Positions 22,223 to 37,200 of a stretch of 64,000 nt of DNA are shown here, piece after piece. The DNA lies in contig OZ026843.1 in the NCBI GenBank assembly GCA_964023205.1, forward strand, positions 9,653,093 through 9,717,092, in the 5' to 3' direction. A program made the position numbers and the translations under genes. The notes under the pieces are model-generated. The model ran no database searches and had not been told where the DNA came from. It saw only the letters and a list, made by a program, of their open reading frames with translations. The DNA is from Lutraria lutraria (lineage: Eukaryota > Mollusca > Bivalvia > Venerida > Mactridae). Every line of letters begins with the position of its first letter. The first letter of the stretch is position 1.

Positions 22223-25200
22223 CTGTGGAAATAAACACATATATTAAATTATAGTAGACGTTCCTGCTTTTATAAGCAATAACAAATGCATAAATCTTTC
22301 AACTGTTGCCAAGGGTAACTGTTTTATGTTGGTAAACCATTTAGCTGTGATAAGCATGAAACTATTCAAAACATGACATGAAAATACTGAAATCAAGGTT
22401 TGCATTTAAAAATTTATATTAAAATGGAACTACTACTATTACATATTGAGGGTATTGGACAGAAATAAGTTGTAAATTCAGTGAGATGACAACATGGAGA
22501 CTTTTACAGGTAACATATGTCATATGAACAGACTAATTAGGTAGACTATTGAATTATATATACAAAACAGGTAACATATGCTATACGGACTGACTAACCA
22601 GGTGGACTTCACAGTTATACTATATATGGCAATGTATGTTGTTAAATAGGTCTCATTATACTTACTGTGGTCCTATATTGACTTCTGGCATGTTGTTTGT
22701 ATGGTTTTTAACACATAGACTTGCTTTTGTAACAATCTCAATTATGTGTTCATTCCCAATGATAAAATCTCCTTTCTTGGCAAAGTTGTCTCCATTGTGA
22801 GGCTGTAACATCACAACAAGATGAGTTTTAGTAAAACATGTCTGTCTGGACTTCCTGAACACTTACAACATCATTTACACTTACAGGAGTTCAAAATCTA
22901 GTACATTAAGGCAATTAATGCAATGATAATTAGTATACATTCAATCCTGTGTTAGCGACCACTTCTGAATAAAGGCCACAATGTGAATAAAGACCATTCT
23001 TTTAAAAACCCTCATTGACTATTTACAACAAAATGACCTCAAAATAAGGGCCACCTGTCAGTAAGACCCAATCTTGTCTTTCCCATGGATGGCCTTTGTT
23101 CACAGGTTTGACTGTACTTAAAATAATTAATTAGTTTTTTTAGATTTATAGTGAATGTATGAATAATCTCAAAAAAAAATAATTGCAAGAAAGATTACAT
23201 ACTAATAATTAAGTAAATACAGTAAATCCTGTGTTAGGGGCCATCTTCAAATAATGGCCACCCTGTGAATAAAGGCCATTCTGTTATAAACATCTTTGGT
23301 TACTTACAAAAAGACCTCTGAATAAAGACCACCTTTCAATAAAGGCCACATGATGTCTTTCCCAAGGGTGGCCTTTGTTCACAGGTATGACTGTATCCTA
23401 CAAGAAGCTTTAAAATAACTGTGACTGAATATTAGTTAAATGATAAAACAGAAACCTTTTTCAGATGGAACACAGCCAGCCTATCCTGGTAGGGACTGAG
23501 AGAGATTTTCTCAATGTACTCTATAGGAATTCTGTATTTAACAATCATAGTTCTATGATCAATGATGAGCAATGCCTGGGAACACAACACAAACAACTGC
23601 TGTACAATCTGAAAGATAAAACAATACATAGATACCTTAAGTTATTTATCTTTTATTTCCATGTTGTTTAATGGCCCATTTGACAGCTATGGTCATTTCA
23701 GAGCCGCCCCAGAGAGACGGGAGAACCGGGCATTTATATCCCAACTTTTTTTGAATAGTTTTTCCTTGTTCTTTATCTTGCTTACAATTCTCCAAGGTTT
23801 CCTGTGTTTTTTTTAGCACAGTACTTGGCTTGGTAGTTGGGATGGAGTCACTGAAAAATTCGACCCCGTGACCTTTTGTTTAGTAGTCCAGTATGTTACC
23901 ACTAGACCACTGAACACCCCCATTATGCACCTCAGGCTACCGGCATGTGATAACAGCAAAATAAATTTTCAAAAAAAAAAATTTTGTTTCAGCATATATA
24001 TATTATAGAGTATACTCTATAATAGATATATACTGAAATTTTTTTATATTTTTTTTTGAAAATTTATTTTGCTATTGTCACATGCCGGTAGCCTGTGTTA
24101 TGCACAACACTATAATTTTTAAGAGACAATATACCTACTTCATGACATTGTATAGATGTAAAGAGCTGAAGATAAGAAACATCTAGATCAGACACTGGAC
24201 TATACAATACAGCCAGAGAAATCTTTATATACGGATGAGGACACACACAACTAAAGTTTAAATCTTGCTCCTACCTTCCCGTCGGCTCGATTCACTTTGT
24301 GAACAAGATCGGCAAATACAAGATTGATATCACTAGCAATGTTGTGAATCTTCTTCCATTTCATATCACCCCTTAAATTGAGGTAGTCTCCGATGAATGG
24401 TTTAGGAACACTGAAATAGATACATACACAATAAAAAATGCCTGAGAATTCTGAGATTCAGAGAACATTTAATAAATTCCGAAAAAATGGGACTTGAAAA
24501 CTTGTCCGATTTTCAAGGAATTTTGGTTTTCAGACAGTCCGGTTTTTCAAGTGTTTTACTGTACATATAATATATATAGCTGTGCATGAGGACAATAAGT
24601 CTATTTTCTTACAATTTTCTGATTGTTTATCAGACTGTGTATCCTTAATTTGTGAGACAAAAATGAAATACGGTCTTTTAAATAACATAGAAAACAAAAT
24701 TAATTTGTGTTGGTTCGTTTCTATAGTGACCACGGCTAAGATTCCCATAACTTGTAAAAAAATCAAACTTATCAATTACCATCATTGATATTATATAGAA
24801 GTGGTTAAAAAAGCTCACATCATACTTTTCTGTCAGAAAAGAAATCCTGATACTTGAAGAACTATGTATAGGTAAAAATTTACTTAAATTAGATAAGGAA
24901 ATAAAAATATAAAAAGCTTAAGATACCTCTCTGGGTAAATCACTTTTTTATCTTTGAATATCTCACTGGCTGTTAACTTCTCCCTAAATGTGTACTTCTG
25001 GGCCTCACTTAACTTTCTTCTGTATTTACGACACTAAAAATAAATGTATATTATAATTAACAAATACATTAAAACTATTTGAATGATCGAATCAACAACA
25101 GTTACTGTCAAAAATTACCACTGTAATAGGAGTACAGCCTCGTAAACTTGTTACCAGATCACCGTATCTCTCCAATAAGTGGAATGCATCTAAACTCTCC

Positions 25201-28200
25201 TTAATCATTATTCATGTACTAGTAAATAAGCATATACATTATGTTACTTCTTATCAATTTATTTATTTGGGTTTAATGCTGTTTTTCAATAAATTTTCAG
25301 TAATAAAATTTACAAAATTTATGAAAGGTTACAAATCTAGCGCAGTAACCATTGGACCATGGCCACGGCATTTTACCTCTACTTAATTTCATGACAAAAT
25401 TTAATGAAGTCACTAACATAAACAATGTTACATGAACAATTAATCTGAAATGTGAACTTGAAATTTTAATCTTCCAAACTACAGATTTAACATAATGTCA
25501 CATCCTACCCTCCATTTGTGATGCATCACTTGTAGCTGCTCTGAGGCGTCCTTGTACATGTTGGGACTTTTAGGCCATTTATTGTCTACAGGAGACAAAC
25601 TTGGGAGACTGTCTCGTAAATTAAGCAGAAATTTACGTTTCTGAAAATACAAATATTTGTAGTTGTATAAATTAGATCGTGAATTTGATAACAACCAGAA
25701 ATCGGAGTTGAAAACTTAGTGAGTATGCTTACACCATCAATTAACTGATAGAAACACCTTTGTGATTGAATGGTAATCTAACAAGTTATCATAAGGCGCT
25801 CACTACAGAGATTTTGAATCCCAACTTGGACCAAATTTCACATGTGAGAAAGCTGTCAAGCTAGCTTATGGAAGGTCAGTGGATCTACTCTGGTGTATGC
25901 CTGAGGTATCATGTCGTAGCTAAGGCTGAAAAAGTCTGCGGGTGACCCCGTCTGTTGGTGTAATGTTAAACTTCAGACAAAAAAAAAACGAAAAAAAAAA
26001 AATTTATGAAAGGGGACAGGGGAAACACTTTAAGCCCTTCCGCCATTTCGAATGACGGGGCTATAAAGATTACGTCATAATTATATTCTTGTAAAATGAA
26101 TAAAGTAACTATGATCGTAGTCACTGGAATGCAATTAATATACAAAAGTAAATGAAGAATCAAATAGCAAACAAGGAGACGTACCAGAGCCATAACAAAG
26201 AACCTGGCCACCTTTGGTCCAGCAATTCTACGGAACTTTGGCTTGTAATTCTTTCTAACTTTCCATCCTAGATAATATTTTTGTATCACAGTAACTGCCC
26301 ATTCCATTCTCTTCTGTAACTTGAGTTCAGCCAACAATCTGCGTGCCTAAAATGATCAATCTAAACAATTAGTAATTAGTATCTTCTAAACAATCAGTAT
26401 CATGTAAACAATCAGTAATCAGTCTAATGTAAACAATCAATAATTATTATCTTATAAACAGTTAGTAATTATTATCTTGTCAACAATCAGTAATCAGTAT
26501 CTTGTAAACAATCAGTATCTTGTAAAATAATCAGTAATCAGCATGTAAACAATCAGTAATCAGCATGTAAACAATAAGTAATCAGCATGATGTTAACGAT
26601 CAGTATTGTAATTATGTGAACAATCAGTAATTATTATCTTGTAAACAATCAGTATAACGTAAACAATCAGTAATCAGATTCTTGTAAACAATCACCACAT
26701 AATTTTTATACTGAGTTGGATACAAAATGTTATTAATCATATCATAACAGTCATGCATGTTTTACAAACAAATGACTCAAGCAATAAAAGCCTGCCATTA
26801 TGCATGTTGTACAACAATAAAAATAAAAACATAAAAGCAGGATAATCTAGTAAAGGGTCAACTATACAATCATAATATAAACAAGGAAAATTCATAGAAA
26901 ATAAACATGAAATTGTACACTAATACTATAGTATGATATGATCATAATAATATTATTTGAGTAATACAAACTAAACTTTCCTTTTGAGTCATTTACTATG
27001 ATAGGTGATTTTGCTATACAAATATTAATAATCAATAAGGATACCAAATTTGACTTCTATTTAGACAAGAACAATTTTCTCACAATAAATGCAGAGGCAG
27101 ATTCAAGGCAGGGAGCACCAGGCGTGTGCCACCCTAAAAGTCCCTGATCATAGATAGAAATGAAATATATATGATGCCCTTGCCCCCACATTCTTAAAAA
27201 TTAAGCCCCCCCCACCTGAAATCCTGGATCCGCCTCTGAGATGTGCTGTTATTTAAAATAATTTATGAATCATTGTCAGCTTTACTTTACAGTTCTGAGA
27301 CAAGCTAATGTTCACATAACATCACATTCCATGCAAGGGAATTTGAAATATAAGATACAAATGAAACAATAAATTAAGAACATGACTCCAAGCTTATAAA
27401 ACGAGAGCTCAAATCTCATAGTTTGTCTAAGTTGATTTTGGTCAGACAAAAATGATATTATTGATACAGTAATCTGAGAGCATAATTGATCTGAGTATGT
27501 ATTTAACAATTAATCAGCTCTATTTTTTTCTACCAAAATACATTGAGAATGGAATTGAGATTTGAGCTTGGAGACCGAGCCCTAGTTTTATAACCACGGG
27601 CCTGATATGCATACAGCTAAACAAGCTAATTTAAATTATAAGCATGCTATGTTAATAACTCGAAATTAAAACACAAGTTAAACAAGATTGTGTAAATGAT
27701 GTGAGTTTGATTAGCGTTTCTTGAATAAATGTAAAAACAACAGATCTTTTAATACAAGGAAATGTTTAACAAGAAGCGTTTGTGAAACACGGATGCCAAC
27801 TACTAAGATAGAAAGACCTTGACCTTTGACATCTACGGAACTTAAAAATATTTAGGGGTCATCTACATGTGATGACCAACCTCCAAACCAAGTCTGTGGC
27901 CCTTAGGCTAAATCGTTCTCTAGTCATTGGTCAGACGAGGTTTTTGTGTTGAAAGTCACTGTGACCCTGACCTTTGACATACTGACCTCAATATTAGTCA
28001 AGTCATCTACGTGTAATGACCAACCTCCCACACAAATCTGAAGACCTTTGACCAAATTTTTCTCCAGTTATTGGTCAGACAAGGTTTGATTACAGACGGA
28101 CCGACCGATGGACAGCCGGACGCAATACAGTCCTTTTCTTCAAAAGGGGGCATAATAAAATAAGGTGTGTAGACATATTTTTTAGTTACACAGCTTTTTA

Positions 28201-31200
28201 CTGACCTGATACGGTGTGATACAGGGTCTGTAAATTAATATTGAGCTTGAGCAATATGTCAGTAAGAATCAAGACCCATTCATAAATGAATTTACCAAAC
28301 TTTATTTTTTTTTTTAATGTTTCTTTTGAAACTATGATTACTGACTGGATATGAAATGCTACTGACCTAATATCGGAAATGTGACCTGACTCAACCAATC
28401 AACAGCCAGTATTCTGTACGGGGTAAGATAACTTGTTTTACAAGGATAATTATGTTTAATTACCGGTATGTGTTTGGTGTGTTTGATTTAATTTGTAAGC
28501 TGTTGACTGAGAATCTATGACACAAGTTAGTCAGAATGCATACCAAAATAAAAACACCAAAATTTGTTAGTTTCGTGCAAAATTTGAACTTTTTACTCCA
28601 AAGATGCTTATGTGGTTACAATTCATTTTGCAGCATACACACAAAATACTCAAACTATACACAAGTACATGAAACCTAGACCTATATACAAGGCTACATC
28701 AATACAGGAAGCTAGTAAATTTGCTATATGTTAGATACCAAAAAATTATTAAAAGTATAAGTGTTAGTGCATACACCCCATCACCTAACTACAGTTAAAC
28801 CACCGGGGGTATGTTGGTGAACTCTGACCTGTAAACCACGCTGATATTTCTGAATCACAATGGTAGCAAGCAGCAAACGTTTCTGGTATTTCAACTCAGC
28901 TAAAACTTTTCTTGCCTGTAAATGATCATTTCAAAGCAAGACTAATTTTATGAAATAAAACTACTAGCCACACTCTAATATGAACAAATAGTGATTATTA
29001 AGACAATAAAATATAAATATGGAAAATGTAACACCAGTGTAACTTATGTTCCAAGTCTAGAACTACTAGTAACCATAGCCACCAAACAATACAAGAGCAC
29101 CACTAGCGTAGTCAATGCTTGTCTGTTCGCCACCTCAGTGAGATCTATCCACCTATGAAGCTTCAAGTTGCTATCTCTTATAGTTTCTGAGTTATGAGCT
29201 ACATTAAAGTTTTTGCACGGCTGACGCAGATGACGCAGTAATCACAATGGCTCAACTTTCTTCGAAAACAGATGAGCTAATAAGTATGGCAAATGCAACA
29301 CCATTATAACTCATGTTCCAAGTCTAGAACTAGGCATGGTCACCAAAATAATAAATGAAGAGAAAAGAAAATATAACCAGGTCTGTATGATGATAAACAC
29401 ACCAAAAAGACCAAGCATGGCAACTGAATACAATGTATTTACATTATTTTCTTAATATGTGAATGGAATAATATAACATAACAATAGCTTGGCATTGATT
29501 ACATTTTGAAGAATATCATACAAAATATAAACTTTATGATTTAGAAGACAAGGTTATACAACAAAATGGTAGAACATTAAAAGGGAACACATTGGGTAGA
29601 TCACTGACATGAATTATGATAACCTAACAAGTATTAAAGATAGAACACATGCATGTATTTAGATAAACACTAGCATTTACCACCAAACTTTATACAGTAA
29701 AACTCCTCAAAACAGACTTCATAAAAACCGAAATTTCCTGAAAATCAGATAATTTTTTAAGACCTAAATATGAAATTCTCAGAAAACCGGACTTTTGAAC
29801 CAGTCCAGAAGGGGTTCGGTTTGAAGGGGTTTCACTGTACTACATTACTCCAGATACCCTTGATTCATGCAAAAAGAGAATTTATAAATAACCATGATCA
29901 CCAAACATTATTTCATCCTCACAATAAATGAATTAGAATTAAAACATTTAAATCTTGAAATTGTGCATTTCACAATTCTGAATATTTTGATCAATTGATT
30001 GCAGTCAGATACATGATTGTATAGAGCAGTGCAACTTCTCCAAAGCAACACCCTTTGGGAGAAGCAAAACTTATGATGTAGTTGTTGAGAGATTGTTGCT
30101 CTAGAGAGGTTAAAATATAGTTAAATTGCATAGTGGTAACAATCATGCTGTTGTTGAAGGGAGGATGTTGCTCCAAAGAGGGCCGCTCTGGAGAGGTTGT
30201 ACAACAATGGACACTATGTCTTACTGGACACACAAAGGATAACAACATATAACAATTTGAACATGATTACAGTAGGAAAAGAAATTTTGGACTGTAGCAT
30301 ACTTTGGTAATATTCAGAAACAAGAATTTGTGAGGATAAAATAAACTAACTAGGTAACCATAGTAACCACGCAGTAGAATAACTTACCTTCCATCTTCTG
30401 GTACAACATTGTAGCAGTAAGGTTGCCTCCTTCTTTCTCTTGTATTGTTTCTGTCCCTGTAAAAACAACAACTATCATATATGATACAAGTATACAGACA
30501 ATTTCTTCAATAACCCATTACAAGATTATATAACATATAAGGAGAACATTCACCAAAGTATGTACAGTACTACCTCTACAAAGCAACACCTTTTGGGAGT
30601 AGCAAAATTATGTTTTTGTTGAGAGGTTGCTGCACCAGAGTGGTTCAGTTAATAGCTAAAGCATCCAAATAAAATGACCATGCTGTTGTTTAAGGGAGAT
30701 TGTTGCTCAAGATAGGGTTGATCTGGAGAGGTTGTACTGTATTTGTTTTTTTTTCTAAGTTACAGTCCGAAAATAAACAGCAAGGCTGATTTCTGGGCAG
30801 GTCTCCAAATTTAGTATTTAGCCTAGTACAGTGGAAATGTATAACAAAATATGTGATATTGAACAATATATGAGGATAACAATGTGTGGTATCATGTCAT
30901 GTTAAGGCATGATAGCTAGACAACGTTCTATTTGTTCCACACTGTATCCAGACAGACAAAGCTGCCTCCGTGGCTGAGTGGTTCCGGTCACTGAATTCAA
31001 ATCACCATAACCTCTCACTGATAGAGGGTCATGGGTTTGTATGAGAAAGTAGGCAGTTGCTTACGGAAGATGGGAGTCTAGTACTGGTTCTTTTCTAGGA
31101 ATGATGGTTAGATGAACTGTTCGCCTCATATAACTCTGACTGTTGAAAAGGGGCGTAAAACTCAAACAAACAAAAGCCAGACAGACATGTGACACTCAAC

Positions 31201-34200
31201 AATTTTACTTGACCAGTAATATAATACAAACCCAGTATCCTCTAAATCGACTTGAAATAAGAACTTGACTTTTCTTCATTAACAAGAAATGTTGTCTCTT
31301 GACACGACCCCTCCACACTTTCTGAATAAGTGTTGCTAGGAAATGCATGCCTTCTCTTCTTTGTTCTTCCAGATCAAACAACTAGAACATAAAATAATAT
31401 ATTAACTTTTGAAAAGCATAAATAAAGTACTTGGTGTCTTAAAACACGAAAGCCAAACTGTCATAAAATATGCCTCTCAAAATTATCATGTGAAGATTAA
31501 ATGGGATCTGCTCAAGTCAGAGAGAAGAAATTTGTATGTCATCAGGAGCCATATTTCATAAGTGCCAGGGCACTAAACAATAGGCTGGTTATAATATTTG
31601 GCCAACATATAATGTCCATCAACATTTAGACCAAGTTTGGTGTTGATTGAACGTGAACTTTAAGACCAGACAGCTATTGTGGATACTTTCCAACAGTTTG
31701 CCACAGTTGTTTCTATAATATGTATTTAAAAACAAGAGCGCTGCAAGCGGTGCCAATGCTCGTACAGTTTTATTCTGACAATATAATATTATAACACAAT
31801 TATTTCACTTACAGTTTTTGGATTTCTAATGAATATCTTGGATTTTCCAAATGCTATCTCATCTTCAGGAATATGTTGACTAGCAATGATTAGTTTTATA
31901 CCATCTACAGCATCACCTTGCCATGATGGCCATGTCTCTTTAGCTAACATCTTGTATCTATACAAGAATTGTCCATATACTTGACGGAACGCGTAGCCAG
32001 CACGCTTTACTCGTATATTCTCCATCAAACTGTCAAATAAACATTCAAGTTGTGTTAATATGTGTTCAGAAAGGATCAAGATAGCAGGTTTTTGTTGTCA
32101 CCATCTAAACAGCTGATACAAGCTTGGTGAGTCCAGTCTTTATACAAATTGGACAATAGCAAAATTGCATTATTAGAATGGTCTGGACACTGAAATTTAG
32201 TTCAAAACACATTCTGTGATATCAAGACATTTTTATCTATACAATTAACACTGTGAACAAAGGCCACCACAGGGAAAGATATTATGTGGCTTTTATTGAC
32301 AGGTGGCCTTAATTAGGAGGTCTTTTTCTTTTAAATAATCAATGAAGGTTTTTTTTAAAAATTGGCCTATACTCACAGGGTGGCCTTTCTTTAGATGTGA
32401 CTGCAAACACAGGCTTGTCTGTATTTGTAAAGAGCAATATACCTGACAGAAATCTTCAACAAAATATTTATATTATGAATGTAAGTAAATTTTTTACCCC
32501 AGATATCTGACTTGATGTTTAACAAGATCAAGATCCAACACACCACTCTGCTTATCATCATTTGGCTGGAAAACAACAATACTATGTAACCAGTACATGC
32601 ATATTAATTTATTTGGTTGTAATGATGTTTTTCAACAACTTTTCAGTAATATACAGCGGCCGATTCACTTAACAAGTTTTCTTGGACGATATTCTAACAA
32701 GTACTAACTCTGTTCCACAAGGAACTGGCAACTTTACATTTTTGTCAAATTTTCAAAAGTATAACCTATTGTGAAATCATGTAGTTGAAAGGAGGTTGTT
32801 GCTCGAGAGAGGGCTGCTCTGGAGATGTTATACTGTACATATTTAACAGAAAATGTGAAATATTAATGTGAATATAAAGTTGATATAATGACCAGACTTA
32901 ATAAATAATGACCAGTTTGGTGTATGATTAATATAAATAAGAAAGGGCAGACACCTCCACAGCGTATATAAAGGATTAATCATGAATTATAGATAGACAA
33001 CAATAGTTTGATGTAATATCGATACACACTAAGATGTAACATTGGTACTGTAAGATATATCATCCAGGACTCTTAACTTCCAAATATAGTAAAGTTCCGC
33101 CTAATGACCGGTCTGATAATAAGACTGTCCCGCTAATACTAGTATGACCGCAGTTCTATAGAACCAAAAATTTCCCTTCAGATTGTAATTATATTCTTGT
33201 ATACCTTCACACATCTGATGTAGTTTGGATTCTTTGACAATAAGTTCTTCATTAATTCCTGAACTGAGGCCTAAAATATATAATTTTAGAATTTTAAACT
33301 TATATAAATAGTTAGAAATAGGAATAAATCTAACAGTGATAAGTAGAACATTATTTTAACATTGTATCATAAATGACATTGTACTATACAATATGTACAT
33401 CATATATATTGAACCATACAGAGTTTATATGGAAACAGAGACTATCAATGTAATGTTCTACAAACTTCAACCACAATTTGGACCAGAAATGTGACAAGAG
33501 GTCAAGAATGCCCCCCGGTGAGCTTAGTCAAAAAGGGGCCATAACTCCAGTGAAAATGTTCGAATTTTTAGTGAAATCAAACTTGACCAGTATCTTATTA
33601 TTATACACCTTCAAGTAAAATATGAAACCAATCCATGAAATATTTCTCAGAAACCAAAATTTGACAAGGGGTAACATTTCATGTCTTTTTGCCATTTCGA
33701 ATGGTGGGGGGGGGGGAGCATAAAATATCTTTAATGCTAATTTTCAAATGCTCTCTACTGGTGACTAAAAAAGATAAAATCCACAAATTAATGAATGGTT
33801 AAGACATCAAAGAGCAATCAACTAATGTGCTACACACCTTGAACTGGGAACCAGCAGTTGGTGGCCGCTTCAATGATCTCTGGGAAGGATTCCCTGTAAT
33901 ATAAGAGATAGGTACATATAAAACATATTAACAGTATTTTCTTAGATATCTGTATTATATTATGTGTATATGGTAACATATTATATCAGTTATTAGTAAT
34001 GTACATTACATGTTTTGTAATTTTTCTCTTCCTTAAAGTATAATATTTATACATATTAAAGGTGTTTTAACAGTAAATACAATTAAGGTACAATTTAATA
34101 CAGGACAGATTGACAGAGATTTAATGTGCTGAGTAGTGATACATGTCTATTTAAATAATTGATATCATGTTCTAATCTTTTTCTACTGTAAACAGTTTCT

Positions 34201-37200
34201 ACATGTATGTGGATAATACTAAGTGCAAAAAAATCAACATGTACATTACTACTCTCACAGGTATACATAATAGAAAGTAAACAAGAGAGCCACAAGCGGT
34301 GCCAACGCTCGTCTGTTCACCGCTGCAGTGAGATCTATCCACGTATGAAGTTTTATGTTGCTATCGCTTATAGTTTCTGAATTATGAGCAACATTAAAGT
34401 TTTTTCACAGACGCAGACACAGATCGAGGGTTCAACGCAAGAGTGTCGTAACTCATATTGAAATAAGAACAAGTTACGATAGTGTTGCGCTAAGCCCTCG
34501 AGATGCAGACGGCACAGTGATCACAATAGCTCGACTTTTTCTTAAAAAAACAGCCGAGCTAAAAAAAGTGAAAATATACATGATTTAATGTACCGGTATT
34601 AGTACCTCTGGTTTGTTAATCAACTCTTTAAGGTTACATAATTATAATATCTTATTACATATCTTATTACCCATACTCCAAAACATCCCAAACATTCCTT
34701 TATGAACACACACACACACACATAACCCCACCCACATGCTATTCAGCTATCAATATATTCATTGTCCTTCTGTAATTTTAACCAATCCCAATATACATGT
34801 ACCTACAGAACATCATCCAAAACACTGCCTTGTTAATGACAACAAGTTGCACACCACAGCCCTGGTCCAGTGGTTAGTGTGCTTGATTGATGACAATCTG
34901 AACTTCAAAATCTATTGAGCATTTCTTAAGACTAAGTTTATTTTCCATATACAAAATACCGGAATTCTCTGAAAATCGGACGCTACTTTTAAGTTCCGTT
35001 AGTTTCGGAATTTATCAAAAGTTCTCTGAAAACCGGAATTCTCAGAAAACTGGACTTTTGGCCCAGTCCAGAAGGATTGCGGCTTTCAAGGGTTTGACTG
35101 TATTTGCCATGAATTGAAATGTTTTCTGGTGAAAGACAGTTCATAAGACATAATATGGTTGAATATTTACTAGTAGTTTTAACCAATTATAATCACATGG
35201 ACATACAAATAAACAGTAAGTTTGTGTATTGAAGTCCATTTTGTATTTCAGTAAGGTTACTTCTGGGATAAAAAAAACAGGAACACTCGGCTAGATTAGA
35301 AATCAGTTACAGTATCATTTTATTAAATTGTCAAAGCTGAATATTTATACGGTCGCTGAATGCGATTATTTTTAGCTTTGTACCATATTTTCGTTCATAT
35401 TACCATTAAGGGAATGTTGCATTCTGCATGTTTGTATAATATTATGTAGCGCATCGTTAAATACATGTACTTTCGACAAATAGGTATAATGAAAATTATT
35501 GTATTACTTTACGAAAGAAATCGAATCTCACAGAAGCTAAAAATAAATGCAAGTATATTTTGTATAGACCACAAAATTATGCAGCTTTGACAGTTCAACA
35601 AAATCGCACAATACAAACATTTGAAGACAGACAAGGAGATGAGACAATGATGTAAAACTACATAAAATAGTGAGAAGCTCTATTCTTGTGTGAACACGGT
35701 GTATTTATTTACATACTCAATGATTTCACCAACTGGCTGGAATCCAATGCCTTATGGTAGCCTGATAAAACATACATATGTAAATACAATGTAAATCATA
35801 TCTCTAAAGTAGTACAGATGTTGTATGATAAACAAGTGACAGTAATTGTTACATTATACCAGGTTTTCATTATCCAGAAGCTTACCCCATTCTTACCTAA
35901 AGTCATAGGATGGAAACATTTTGCCTATGACATGCACAAGTTTCATTTAAATAGCTCAGATGTTGCTGATGCCATGAATGAACAAATCACAAAACCCAGG
36001 CAACATGCCCTGGGATATTTGGTGACAAATATCCAGAGAAAGTTACCGGTAGTCACAATTAATTCCCACCAATTGCCAATCCCAATAACCCTTGGGCAAT
36101 AAACCGATAAACCATATTCTAATTTCTATAGTGGTACAGGTTTTGTATTATGAATAAAGCAATAAGTACACCAATTATGTTAAATCAGATTTTAAAACTT
36201 TCTTAATATCCCTGAAATAAAACTCATTCATATGATTTATTGATATACATGTATACATGAGTATTCAACCCAAATAAATACCCTAGCATTCCATCATAAC
36301 TCAAGCAGTTGTCCATTATATAATTTTCTTGTATGAACTCTGATATCCCAATGTGTGTAGGTACTGCATGAACAATGACAATGGAACATGCCATAAATAT
36401 AAAGTTATCATTTTAGAATTAAGTCAAAGTAACAGAGTGTCACATCACAAATGCTGGATGTAAAATGTCCCACAAGTATAGATAATAACACTGAGTTGAT
36501 ATCTCATCTACCTTTAAAACTAGAGCTTGTCACAGATGTGACAAATACCCCCCCATGCTGCTTTGATACAGATGCATTCATGTTACCACCCCATATTTGT
36601 CATTTGACCTTCAAGCATCACCTTAACCTTGGGCTTTACATGCAACACACCAGCCCAGACAAAGCAAACTCCACATTTGACCTTTGAAGTGTGACCTTGA
36701 CCTTGGAGGCACGGGTCTGGTTCTAATGTAGGTGAACAATCATGCCAAGTTATTTTGAAATCAATAAACAGTGTGTTACAATGTTACAGCGTTAACAAGA
36801 AATGTGACATTACTGGACATTTTACATGGTTCCAGTATAGCCCTACCACTGATAGAGCGCGGGGGGTATAAATATCATCTCATTTCTAAGACATTTTCAT
36901 GTAAAGCCTAAAGTCTACCATATTGAGAGATAAACATGTCTATTATCATCACCATTACACAAATCCTGTTAATTTGAACATGAACTGTCCCTTTAAGCTG
37001 TATGTTGTATAGGCACCTTTGCTTCCAGATCAAGTTGAGACACAAGTGTTCTCACAGAAATCTCTGAGTATACATAATGTAAGGTGAACAACACAGCAGA
37101 GGTCATGTGACAATCTGTGACTTACTCTCTTAAAGGTAAATACTCATATGGTTTTCAAACATAATTCTACATTATTTTATCAAAAGTTACACAAACTGTG

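Noticed and set aside
35818..36687. Plus-strand frames in myosin intron 16
   Set aside because: No domain match, and part of the stretch lies in a GACCTTGACC-type dispersed repeat.
36520..36740. Nuclear-receptor half-sites (AAGGTCA / TGACCTT) in repeats
   Set aside because: The motif is part of a common bivalve repeat, so its presence is explained without regulation.
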